In this document: one piece after another, positions 57,028-64,000 of the stretch | Numbering within the stretch: position 1 is the stretch's first letter | How the letters are laid out: each line of letters opens with the position of its first letter | From: Opitutaceae bacterium | Lineage (GTDB): Bacteria > Verrucomicrobiota > Verrucomicrobiia > Opitutales > Opitutaceae | NCBI GenBank assembly: GCA_003151515.1 | Contig: PLXS01000025.1 | Location: forward strand, 124,001-188,000 | DNA: 64,000 nucleotides | Direction: 5' to 3' | The notes under the pieces: generated by a model | Told to the model about the DNA's origin: nothing | Seen by the model: only the letters and a program-made list of their open reading frames with translations | Database searches by the model: none | Made by a program: the position numbers and the translations under genes

Positions 57028-57666
57028 ATGGCGCACCGAAATTTCCTATTTGATCTCGATGGAACTCTGGTCGATTCCCAGCGGGGAATCGTTGAGGCCG
57101 CCGCGCAGGCCGTCGCGGCCGTTCTTCCCGGCAGGCCCATACCCGACCTGCGCCCCTTCATCGGCCCGCCCATCCGGGAGATCTTCAGGCGGTCCCTGGG
57201 AATCGACGACCCCGTCCTCCTTGCCCGGCTGACGGCACGCTACCGTTCGGCCTACGATGAAGAGGGTTACAAATTCGCAACCCTTTATGATGGGGTCGGT
57301 GCCGTCCTTCGAACGCTGGCGGACCGCCGGCTCAGCTGCTGCATCGTGACCAACAAACCCATCGTGCCGACTGAGCGCATGCTCGTGCACTTGGGCATCC
57401 GAGCCTTCTTTTCCGACGTGGCAGCCCCGGACTCGGAGCAGCCCCACTTTGATAGCAAGGCGCAGATGGTTCGGGCCTTGCTTGAGCGCGCGGGCCTGCT
57501 AAGGGAGGACTCCGTCCTTATCGGCGACTCCGAGGACGACGCCCAGGCGGCATTTGAGACCGGGATCTCCTTCATGGCAGTCGCCTACGGCTACGGAAGT
57601 GCAACGCAAGGCTCGCGTTATCCGTGCATTGCGAAGATCGTCCACATCTCTCAGATCTTGAACTGA
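57028..57666 (+). CDS. HAD-family phosphatase (phosphoglycolate phosphatase-like)
   Basis: A 212-residue HAD hydrolase with motif I FLFDLDGTLVDS, motif II around CCIVTNKP, and motif III/IV DSVLIGDSEDDAQAAFE, plus a helical cap. The ATG at 57028 is chosen because motif I follows directly; the frame is open to 56929. It lies 8 bp before a NeuB-family gene, where a phosphatase could act on a 9-phosphate or similar intermediate of sugar-acid synthesis. Substrate is not determinable from sequence. Confidence 0.85.
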   Translation: MAHRNFLFDLDGTLVDSQRGIVEAAAQAVAAVLPGRPIPDLRPFIGPPIREIFRRSLGIDDPVLLARLTARYRSAYDEEGYKFATLYDGVGAVLRTLADRRLSCCIVTNKPIVPTERMLVHLGIRAFFSDVAAPDSEQPHFDSKAQMVRALLERAGLLREDSVLIGDSEDDAQAAFETGISFMAVAYGYGSATQGSRYPCIAKIVHISQILN

Positions 57667-57674
57667 CACCCATC

Positions 57675-58763
57675 ATGAGTTTCAAAATCTTCGAAAACCT
57701 GTTCGTCCTCGAAATGACCAACAATCATCTCGGCGACGTCGAGCGCGGCCTGCGCATCGTTCACGATCACGCTCGCATCGTGCGGTTCAACAACGTCCGG
57801 GCGGCCATAAAGCTGCAGTTTCGCGACATCGAGTCCTTCATCCACAAAGACTTCCGAAATCGCAGCGACATCCGTTACATTAGGCGGATAACGGAGACCA
57901 AGCTTTCCAAGGCCGACTATGCAAGGTTGGTCGAGGCGGTTACGCGAAACGGATGCATCCCAATGGCGACGCCCTTTGACGAGAGGAGCGTCGATTGGTG
58001 CGTCGAGTTGAACCTGCCGATCATCAAGATCGCGAGCGCGGATAGCAACGACTGGCCGCTGATCGAACGGATCGCCAAGACGCGCAAGCCGGTGATCGTG
58101 TCGGTCGGGGGCACATCGCTCAAAGACATGGACGACATGGTGACCTTCTTCGAGCATCGGGACATCCCGCTTGCCATCAACCACTGCGTGGCGGCCTACC
58201 CCCAGGAGGACGCCGAGTGCGCGCTCAGCCAGATCGACTTCCTGCGGGACCGCTATCCGGACCACACGATTGGCTACTCGAGCCATGAGTCCCACGACTG
58301 GATCACCTCCATCACCATCGCGGTGGCCAAGGGCGCCCGCACGTTCGAGCGGCACATCGACATCAACACCGACGGCCGGGAGATTGCGGCATACTCGTCG
58401 CTCCCGGAGCAGATTGACGTCTGGTTCAAGGCCTTCCAGAAGGCCCATGCCTTCTGCGGAACCGAGGGACGCGAGCGCAAGTCCCCCCTAGCAAAGGAAA
58501 TCGCCTACCTCGACTCCTATATTCGCGGCGTTTACGCCAAGCGGGATCTGCCGGAGGGCAGCCAGCTTTCAGATGACGACATCTACCTGGCCATACCGCT
58601 GCAGAAGGGCCAGATCTCGACGCGCGAGCTCATGCTTGGGAAGTTCGGCCACAGGATCACGTCGCCGTGCAAGGCCGATCAGCCCATCATGATCGACATG
58701 CTTGATACGCCCTATAGCACCAACGAGTCCCTTCGCGCGCTCATCTACCAGCGCGGGCTCTGA
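57675..58763 (+). CDS. NeuB-family (sialic acid synthase-like) enzyme with SAF domain
   Basis: A 362-residue protein with the NeuB TIM barrel: FVLEMTNNHLGDVERGL at the N-terminus (family EIxxNHxG), the KIASADSNDWPLIE strand, VSVGGTS, IGYSSHE and FERHIDI. A C-terminal antifreeze-like SAF domain follows (about 300-362; GVYAKRDLPEGSQLSDDDIYLAIP). NeuB enzymes condense phosphoenolpyruvate with a hexosamine to give sialic, legionaminic or pseudaminic acids. NeuA/NeuC partners are absent here, so the product is open. The ATG at 57675 is used rather than the in-frame one at 57624. Confidence 0.88.
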   Translation: MSFKIFENLFVLEMTNNHLGDVERGLRIVHDHARIVRFNNVRAAIKLQFRDIESFIHKDFRNRSDIRYIRRITETKLSKADYARLVEAVTRNGCIPMATPFDERSVDWCVELNLPIIKIASADSNDWPLIERIAKTRKPVIVSVGGTSLKDMDDMVTFFEHRDIPLAINHCVAAYPQEDAECALSQIDFLRDRYPDHTIGYSSHESHDWITSITIAVAKGARTFERHIDINTDGREIAAYSSLPEQIDVWFKAFQKAHAFCGTEGRERKSPLAKEIAYLDSYIRGVYAKRDLPEGSQLSDDDIYLAIPLQKGQISTRELMLGKFGHRITSPCKADQPIMIDMLDTPYSTNESLRALIYQRGL

Positions 58764-58779
58764 AACCCACGGATCCCAC

Positions 58780-59709
58780 GTGAAAACGATCTCGGTTGTA
58801 AGCGGCTGCTTCAACGAGGAGGCCAACCTGGAGGAGCTGGTCCGGCGGGTGTGGGCGGTCGCCTCCAAGTTCCCGGACTACGATTGGGAGTACATCTTCA
58901 TCGATAACTGCTCGACCGATGGCTCACAGGCGATACTGCGCCGGCTGGCGGCGGGCGACAAGCGCATCAAGGTCATCTTCAACACGCGGAACTTCGGGCA
59001 CATCAGGTCGCCCTATTACGGGATGCTCCAGGCTCACGGCGACGCGCTGATCTACCTGGCATCCGATCTGCAGGACCCGCCGGAGTACATCGAGAAGTTC
59101 ATACCCCAGTGGGAGGCGGGGTTCAAGGTGGTGGCCGCCATTAAGGAGCAGAGCGAGGAGTCGCCGCTCTTCTTCCTGGTCCGCCGGGCCTATTACCATC
59201 TGGTCTCCAGGCTCGCCGACGTCGACCTGCTGAAGAATTTCACGGGATTCGGCCTCTACGACCGCGTGGTGGTAGACCACCTTCGAAACCTGGATGATCC
59301 CTACCCCTACCACAGGGGGATCATCTCCGAGTTGGGTTACCCGGTGGCGAAGATCCCCTTCATTCAGCCTCGGCGCAAGCGCGGCTTCTCCAAGAACAAC
59401 CTCTACACACTCTACGACATGGCGATGCTCGGGTTCACGAACCACACAAAGGTGCCGCTGCGCCTGGCCATGCTTGTGGGGTTTGTCACGGCAATCCTCT
59501 CGTTCCTCACTGGGATGGCCTACTTCGTGCTCAAGCTACTCTACTGGAATAGCTTCGCCATGGGCCAGGCCCCCCTCGTTGTCGGACTCTTCTTTCTGGG
59601 ATCGGTGCAGCTCCTGTTCATCGGGATCCTCGGCGAATATGTCGGCGCCGTTCACACTAAGCTCACGCGGCGGCCGCTCGTGGTCGAACGTGAGCGGCTC
59701 AACTTCTGA
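58780..59709 (+). CDS. Family 2 glycosyltransferase, GtrB/ArnC-like
   Basis: A 309-residue membrane-associated GT2. The catalytic domain shows SVVSGCFNEEANLEELV, DNCSTDGSQAIL, the ASDLQDPPE metal site and QPRRKRGFSKNNLYTLYDMA. Two C-terminal membrane helices follow (VGFVTAILSFLTGMAY; LVVGLFFLGSVQLLFIGILG). Relatives load a sugar on to undecaprenyl phosphate. The GTG at 58780 is chosen because the GT2 fold begins right after it; it lies 16 bp after the NeuB-like gene. Confidence 0.9.
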   Translation: MKTISVVSGCFNEEANLEELVRRVWAVASKFPDYDWEYIFIDNCSTDGSQAILRRLAAGDKRIKVIFNTRNFGHIRSPYYGMLQAHGDALIYLASDLQDPPEYIEKFIPQWEAGFKVVAAIKEQSEESPLFFLVRRAYYHLVSRLADVDLLKNFTGFGLYDRVVVDHLRNLDDPYPYHRGIISELGYPVAKIPFIQPRRKRGFSKNNLYTLYDMAMLGFTNHTKVPLRLAMLVGFVTAILSFLTGMAYFVLKLLYWNSFAMGQAPLVVGLFFLGSVQLLFIGILGEYVGAVHTKLTRRPLVVERERLNF

Positions 59710-59782
59710 CGGCGCCCCGTCCGGGATGCTTCCGGCTGTCCGGACACCCGGCCCCGGAGAGAGGTCCAAGCAAGCACCACAC

Positions 59783-60772
59783 GTGAAACATACCCGCTTC
59801 CTGCTGCGCTTCGCAGCCATGCTCTTGATCCTGCTCTGGATCGGGCTACGCCTCGACTGGCACGGATTTGGAAACGTTTTTGCCCGGGTATCCTGGCTAT
59901 GGTTCGCCGGCGCTGTGCTGCTCGCGCCGTCCCTCGTGTTCATGCTTTCACGCAGGATCCAGATCCTGCTTGGTGCCCAGCAGCTGCACGTGCCGTTCCT
60001 GTCGCTGCTGCGGATGACCTGGGCGGGGCAGTTCTTCAACACCTTCCTTCCCGGGGCGACGGGCGGGGATTTCTTCAAGATGTTCCACATCGGGCAGCTC
60101 ACGCCCCACGCTCATTCGAAGGGGGCCGCCGCGATCGTGCTCGACCGGCTCTCAGCCGTCGTCGGCCTGGCGATCCTAACGGCGGCCGCGTTCACGATCG
60201 AGCCGGAGCCGATCCAGGCCCTGGCCAGAAACTCCTTTGCGTTTTCAGGGGCGGCGGCTGCCGCGTGCGCTGTCCTCCTAGTCGCAGCGGCCGCCCTGTG
60301 GCTCACGAGGTCAGCCTGGATGCGGGGGGGCGGGCGCCTCGCCCGGTGGATCGGCAAGGGCCGGGAGGCGCTCGGCCACCTCTTCGCCGGTCTCGGTAAC
60401 CGGGTAGCCTTCGCCAAGGCCGTGGCGTGGGCCACGGCGACTCATACGCTCAGCTTCAGCGTGGTCTGGGCCCTGTCCCGGGGGCTTCACCTGAACCTCT
60501 CCTATCTGCAGGTGCTCACGATGATGCCGGTCGTCCTCTTTGTGGTCCTGCTTCCGCTGAGCATCAACGGGCACGGGCTTCGCGAGCTCGTCATGATAGG
60601 CTACTTCCGCTTCTTCCGCGTGGGCCCCGATCCCGTACTGGCGGCGGTCGCCCTCTCGCTCACCTATGTCGCGACGGATTTCATCACGGCCCTGCCCGGG
60701 GGGATCATCTATCTCCTGCTCCCAAGGCCGGACCCAAGCCATGAGACCACCAAGCCCAGGGGCATGCCTTAG
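59783..60772 (+). CDS. Flippase-like integral membrane protein (UPF0104/LPG-synthase TM family)
   Basis: A 329-residue protein with about eight membrane helices. The family motif GQFFNTFLPGATGGDFFKMFHI and the later LPLSINGHGLRELVMIGYF fit lysylphosphatidylglycerol synthetase transmembrane/AglD-type proteins, often found next to GtrB-like transferases. It may flip or transfer a lipid-linked sugar. Start is uncertain: GTG 59783 is preferred, in a CACGTGAAA context identical to that of the preceding glycosyltransferase start, with ATG 59726 as alternative. Confidence 0.85.
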   Translation: MKHTRFLLRFAAMLLILLWIGLRLDWHGFGNVFARVSWLWFAGAVLLAPSLVFMLSRRIQILLGAQQLHVPFLSLLRMTWAGQFFNTFLPGATGGDFFKMFHIGQLTPHAHSKGAAAIVLDRLSAVVGLAILTAAAFTIEPEPIQALARNSFAFSGAAAAACAVLLVAAAALWLTRSAWMRGGGRLARWIGKGREALGHLFAGLGNRVAFAKAVAWATATHTLSFSVVWALSRGLHLNLSYLQVLTMMPVVLFVVLLPLSINGHGLRELVMIGYFRFFRVGPDPVLAAVALSLTYVATDFITALPGGIIYLLLPRPDPSHETTKPRGMP

Positions 60773-60913
60773 GTCGGGGCAGAGCTCCCTGCCCTTGCAG
60801 GCCGCGAGTTCCCGGCTCACCGCACGGTGCGCACCGTGGAAGTATTGCGTTGCCGAGACTGGGGCCCAATTACTCAACTCGCGCATGTCACCAAACCCGC
60901 ATTCTCCCGCTCC

Positions 60914-62410
60914 ATGAGTCGCACCGCGGCCGAGATCAGGGACGAGATACTCGCTCTCGTCCGGGACTACTCGAGGCTCGCCCACGCCTCCCACGTCCCG
61001 GCATCCGAGAGCAAGGTTGCCTTTGTCCCCGGCAAGACGCCGATCCCCTATGCGGGCAGGGTATTCACGGGCGACGAGGTGGCGGCCGCAGTCGACTCCT
61101 GCCTCGACTTCTGGCTCACACTAGGCAAGGAGGGCGAGGCCTTCGAGCGGGAGCTGTCCGGATACCTGGGTGTCAAACACTCGATCCTCGTCAACTCCGG
61201 CTCCTCGGCGAACCTGATCGCGCTCTCCCTTCTCACGAGCCACAAGCTGCCGCCCCAAAAGAGGGTCGTCGCGGGAAACGAGGTCATCACGGTCGCCGCG
61301 GGGTTCCCGACGACCGTCGCGCCGATCGTCCAGGTCCGGGCGATCCCCGTCTTCATCGACAGTGACGTCGTCACCGGCAATGCTCTGGTCGCGCAGCTCG
61401 AGGAAGCCTTCGTCGAGGGAAGGACGAAGGCGGTGATGATGGCGCACACGCTGGGCAACCCGTTCGACATCGGTGCCGTGCTTGAGTTCTGCCGCAGGCG
61501 CGACCTGTGGCTCATCGAGGACAACTGCGACTCCCTTGGGAGCCTCTACTCCATGCCGGTCGAGCGGGCGCGCCGTCTGGGCATCCATGAGAATTCCCCG
61601 GGGATTCCGAGCGACGGGACCCACATCACCCGCTACACGGGTACCTGGGGGGACATTTCAACCCAGTCGTTCTATCCCCCCCACCACCTCACACTCGGGG
61701 AGGGGGGCGCGGTCAACATTGTCTCCCGCCCGCCCCTGAAGACCTACGCCGAGAGCTTCAGGGACTGGGGAAGGGACTGCTGGTGCGCCAGCGGCAAGGA
61801 TGACACGTGCGGCAAACGCTTCAGCTGGCAGCTTGGCGACCTGCCCAAGGGATACGACCACAAGTACATCTACAGCCACCTGGGCTACAACCTGAAGCCG
61901 CTGGATATCCAGGCGGCCATCGGCCGCGAGCAGCTCAAGAGGCTTCCCGGCTTCATTCAGGCGCGCAAGGACAACTGGTCGCGCCTGCGCCGGGGGCTGG
62001 GCGACCTGGAGGATGTGTTCAGCTTCTCCCTACCCACCCATGCCTCGGGATGGGGCCCCGGAGGATTTGCGTGGGACGCATCCGGGTGTCGCAGCGACTG
62101 CTCCTGGTTCGGCTTCATGGTCAGTGTCAGGGACGGCGCCCCCTTCACCAACGTGGAGCTGGCGCAGCACCTCAACTCCATGAAGATCGGAAGCCGCATG
62201 CTCTTCGGCGGAAACCTCGTGCGCCAGCCCGCCTTCGTCCAGCTCAGGAAGGACGACCCCTCGGCCTTCCGCGTGGTGGGCGAGCTGCCCGGCGCAGACC
62301 GGCTGTTGTCCTGCGCCCTGTTCCTGGGAACCTATCCCGGCCTCACGTCGCAGATGCTCGACTACGAGATCGAGGTGATCCGGGACTTCGTGGTGCAGCG
62401 CAAGGGTTGA
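60914..62410 (+). CDS. rfbH: CDP-6-deoxy-D-xylo-4-hexulose-3-dehydrase (RfbH/DdhC)
   Basis: A 498-residue PMP-dependent dehydrase of the DegT family. The lysine that normally binds PLP is replaced by His (SFYPPHHLTLGEGG, His257), the hallmark of this E1 dehydrase. Candidate [2Fe-2S] cysteines are Cys205 (EDNCDSLG), Cys289 and Cys291 (GRDCWCASG). With a reductase partner (DdhD) it removes the C3 hydroxyl from CDP-4-keto-6-deoxyglucose, leading to 3,6-dideoxyhexoses. DdhD is not in the window. The ATG at 60914 is chosen over an in-frame upstream one at 60827 because RfbH proteins begin close to it. Confidence 0.93.
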   Translation: MSRTAAEIRDEILALVRDYSRLAHASHVPASESKVAFVPGKTPIPYAGRVFTGDEVAAAVDSCLDFWLTLGKEGEAFERELSGYLGVKHSILVNSGSSANLIALSLLTSHKLPPQKRVVAGNEVITVAAGFPTTVAPIVQVRAIPVFIDSDVVTGNALVAQLEEAFVEGRTKAVMMAHTLGNPFDIGAVLEFCRRRDLWLIEDNCDSLGSLYSMPVERARRLGIHENSPGIPSDGTHITRYTGTWGDISTQSFYPPHHLTLGEGGAVNIVSRPPLKTYAESFRDWGRDCWCASGKDDTCGKRFSWQLGDLPKGYDHKYIYSHLGYNLKPLDIQAAIGREQLKRLPGFIQARKDNWSRLRRGLGDLEDVFSFSLPTHASGWGPGGFAWDASGCRSDCSWFGFMVSVRDGAPFTNVELAQHLNSMKIGSRMLFGGNLVRQPAFVQLRKDDPSAFRVVGELPGADRLLSCALFLGTYPGLTSQMLDYEIEVIRDFVVQRKG

Positions 62411-62422
62411 ACCCAGCCGACG

Positions 62423-63472
62423 ATGCCCGCGCCTGCACCATTGGCCGCGCTGCCCCGCGAGGACCTTGAGCACGTGCTCGAGCACACGGAGGGTGTCTGG
62501 CGGGACCTCGCGGGAGGCAGGCTGTTCCTGACCGGGGGCACGGGCTTCTTCGGCAGATGGATCGTGGAGAGCTTCTGCGCGGCCCGCGACCTCCTCGGCC
62601 TTGACCTTGAGGTGGTGGCGCTGAGCCGGGACCCCGAGCGGTTCGCGAGGTTCGCGCCCGGGCTCGCGTCGCACCCCGCCGTCACTCTTGTGAGGGGGGA
62701 CATACGCACATTCGACATCCCTGAGGGCCGCTTCGACACCGTGATTCACGCGGCGACGGCCGCGAGCGCGCAGCTGAACGACGAGTCGCCCCTGGAGATG
62801 ATCGCGACGATAGTCGACGGCACACGGCGGGCGCTCGAGTTCGCGTCGGCCGCCGGCGCGAGGCGCTTCCTCTTCACGAGTTCAGGCGCCGTCTACGGCG
62901 TCCAGCCTCCAAGCCTCAGCCACGTGGACGAGGCCTATGCGGGCGCCCCGTCCACGGCCTCGCCCGGGTCCGCTTACGGCGAGGCAAAGCGCATGGCCGA
63001 GCTTCTGTGCGCGATCGCGGGCCAGGAATCGAGGCTCGAGGTCGTAATCGCCCGCTGCTTCGCCTTTGTGGGGCCGTACCTTCCTCTGGACGCCCATTTT
63101 GCCATCGGCAATTTCATGCGGGACGCCCTGCAGGGCGGGCCGATCCGCGTAAATGGCGACGGCACCCCCTACAGGTCCTATCTCTACGCCTCGGACCTCG
63201 CGATTTGGCTGTGGACACTCCTGGCGCGCGGCCGTCCGCTAAGCGCGTACAATGTGGGCTCCGAGAGGGCGCTGTCAGTCCTTGAGGTCGCGCGGATCGT
63301 TGCGCATGAGGCCGGTGGCCTGGATGTGCACGTGGCAAAGGCGCCGGCCCCGGGCGTCCCGGCCGACCGATATGTGCCGCTGACTCTGCGCGCCCGCGCC
63401 GAGCTCGGCCTCGAGGAGCGCGTGCCCGTGGAGGACGCCGTGCGAAGGACCCTGCGCTGGCACGCTCGCTGA
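62423..63472 (+). CDS. NAD(P)-dependent sugar epimerase/reductase (CDP-sugar SDR)
   Basis: A 349-residue extended SDR with FLTGGTGFFGRWIVESF, TSSGAVYG and SAYGEAKRMAELL (Tyr-x3-Lys). It is closest in pattern to NAD-dependent epimerases in O-antigen loci such as RfbJ-type CDP-abequose synthases. Its place between rfbH and a TPP enzyme suggests it reduces the keto group of a CDP-3,6-dideoxy sugar or its branched derivative. Exact chemistry is not readable from sequence. Confidence 0.82.
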   Translation: MPAPAPLAALPREDLEHVLEHTEGVWRDLAGGRLFLTGGTGFFGRWIVESFCAARDLLGLDLEVVALSRDPERFARFAPGLASHPAVTLVRGDIRTFDIPEGRFDTVIHAATAASAQLNDESPLEMIATIVDGTRRALEFASAAGARRFLFTSSGAVYGVQPPSLSHVDEAYAGAPSTASPGSAYGEAKRMAELLCAIAGQESRLEVVIARCFAFVGPYLPLDAHFAIGNFMRDALQGGPIRVNGDGTPYRSYLYASDLAIWLWTLLARGRPLSAYNVGSERALSVLEVARIVAHEAGGLDVHVAKAPAPGVPADRYVPLTLRARAELGLEERVPVEDAVRRTLRWHAR

Positions 63473-63493
63473 CGCGAAGCCCCCTTCCCCATC

Positions 63494-64000
63494 ATGAAGC
63501 AACGACTGGCCGACTACGTCGTGCAGACTCTGGCAGCCCACGGAATCCGGGACGTCTTCCTGGTCACGGGCGGGGGCGCCATGCACCTCAACGACGCCCT
63601 GGGCAGATGCCGGGGCCTCAACCTGATCTGCTGCCACCACGAGCAGGCTTGCGCCATCGCCGCCGAAAGCTACTACCGGATCACCAACCGGCTGGCCGCC
63701 GTCAACGTCACAAGCGGACCCGGGGGCACCAACGCCATCACGGGCGTGTACGGGGCTTACGTGGATTCCATTGGCATGATCGTCGTCTCCGGCCAGGTGA
63801 AATGGGAAACGCTGGTGCGAAGCACGAACCTCCCGCTCCGCCAGCTCGGTGACCAGGAGGTCGACATTACCCGGCTGGTCGGGCCCATCACCAAATACGC
63901 CGCCCTGGTCTCAGACCCGAAGACGATCCGGTATCACCTCGAGAGGGCCCTTCACCTCGCGACCCATGGCCGCCCCGGCCCGGTGTGGATCGACATTCCG
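63494..64000 (+). CDS. TPP-dependent acetolactate synthase-like enzyme, 3' truncated
   Basis: The N-terminal 169 residues are visible and the frame runs off the window. They form the Pyr domain of TPP enzymes: FLVTGGGAMHLNDAL, the TPP-activating Glu50 in CHHEQACAIAAESYYRI, NVTSGPGGTNAITGVYGAYVDSIGMIVVSGQV, and the QEVDITRLVGPITKYAALV segment of the acetolactate-synthase group. Next to rfbH it resembles YerE, which adds an acetyl unit from pyruvate to a CDP-3,6-dideoxy-4-ketohexose. The true start is the ATG at 63494, 22 bp after the SDR gene. Confidence 0.85.
   Translation, partial: MKQRLADYVVQTLAAHGIRDVFLVTGGGAMHLNDALGRCRGLNLICCHHEQACAIAAESYYRITNRLAAVNVTSGPGGTNAITGVYGAYVDSIGMIVVSGQVKWETLVRSTNLPLRQLGDQEVDITRLVGPITKYAALVSDPKTIRYHLERALHLATHGRPGPVWIDIP

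Noticed and set aside
59294-59782. Flippase-like frame extended upstream to 59294
   Set aside because: The extension overlaps the GT2 gene out of frame and is Ser/Arg-rich with no membrane-protein character.

Overview
This 64 kb window of very GC-rich DNA carries about 50 tightly packed protein genes, with many 4-8 bp stop/start overlaps and few clear Shine-Dalgarno sequences. I see no rRNA, tRNA, insertion sequence, prophage or CRISPR array. The gene set suggests a Gram-negative, respiring bacterium. It includes a complete alternative complex III (ACIII) locus followed by cbb3-like genes, an IHF-like protein, sigma-54, heptose epimerase, LolD/TolC-type export and menaquinone/ubiquinone methylation. 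My best guess is a Verrucomicrobiota member near Opitutales/Opitutaceae. That is an inference from gene content and was not tested by phylogeny.

Layout. 1-2.4 kb: end of an RND efflux adaptor and its NodT-type outer-membrane lipoprotein. 2.4-10.1 kb: prolyl oligopeptidase, OpgC-like acyltransferase, HD hydrolase, a large YfhO-like membrane protein and dGTPase. 10.2-22.7 kb: housekeeping genes, namely threonine catabolism (tdh-kbl), cytidine deaminase, hisS, an HU/IHF protein with a good sigma-70 promoter, ubiE, an A-type Fe-S carrier, a Ser/Thr kinase, rpoN, tsaD, a C-terminal processing protease, a MidA-type methyltransferase, a BON lipoprotein and rpmB. 22.7-29.3 kb (minus strand): a CysJ-like reductase lacking the flavodoxin domain, then fabG-acpP-fabF, a lytic transglycosylase lipoprotein and a GT-C-like membrane protein, all in one probable operon. 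29.4-34.9 kb: pseudouridine synthase, an SH3-like secreted protein, folD, a response-regulator/kinase hybrid, proC and hldD.

34.9-45.7 kb (minus strand): a ten-gene respiratory operon, actABCDEF, a small membrane protein, a CcoN homologue, a CcoO-like cytochrome and a membrane cytochrome c. ACIII takes electrons from quinol to cytochrome c. The CcoN homologue keeps the family fold but lacks all six histidines that normally hold the hemes and CuB, so it cannot be a normal oxygen reductase. This is the most unusual item in the window.

46.0-50.5 kb (minus strand): a four-gene export system of LolD-type ATPase, FtsX-type permease, HlyD adaptor and TolC. 50.6-64.0 kb: a surface-polysaccharide locus with a methyltransferase, a methyltransferase-glycosyltransferase fusion, a UDP-glucuronate-epimerase-like SDR, a second GT-C-like membrane protein paralogous to the one at 22.7-25.2 kb, a HAD phosphatase, a NeuB-family synthase, a GtrB-like glycosyltransferase and a flippase-like protein. 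It ends with RfbH, an SDR reductase and an acetolactate-synthase-like enzyme cut by the window edge. That last trio resembles the known route to CDP-linked branched 3,6-dideoxyhexoses such as yersiniose.
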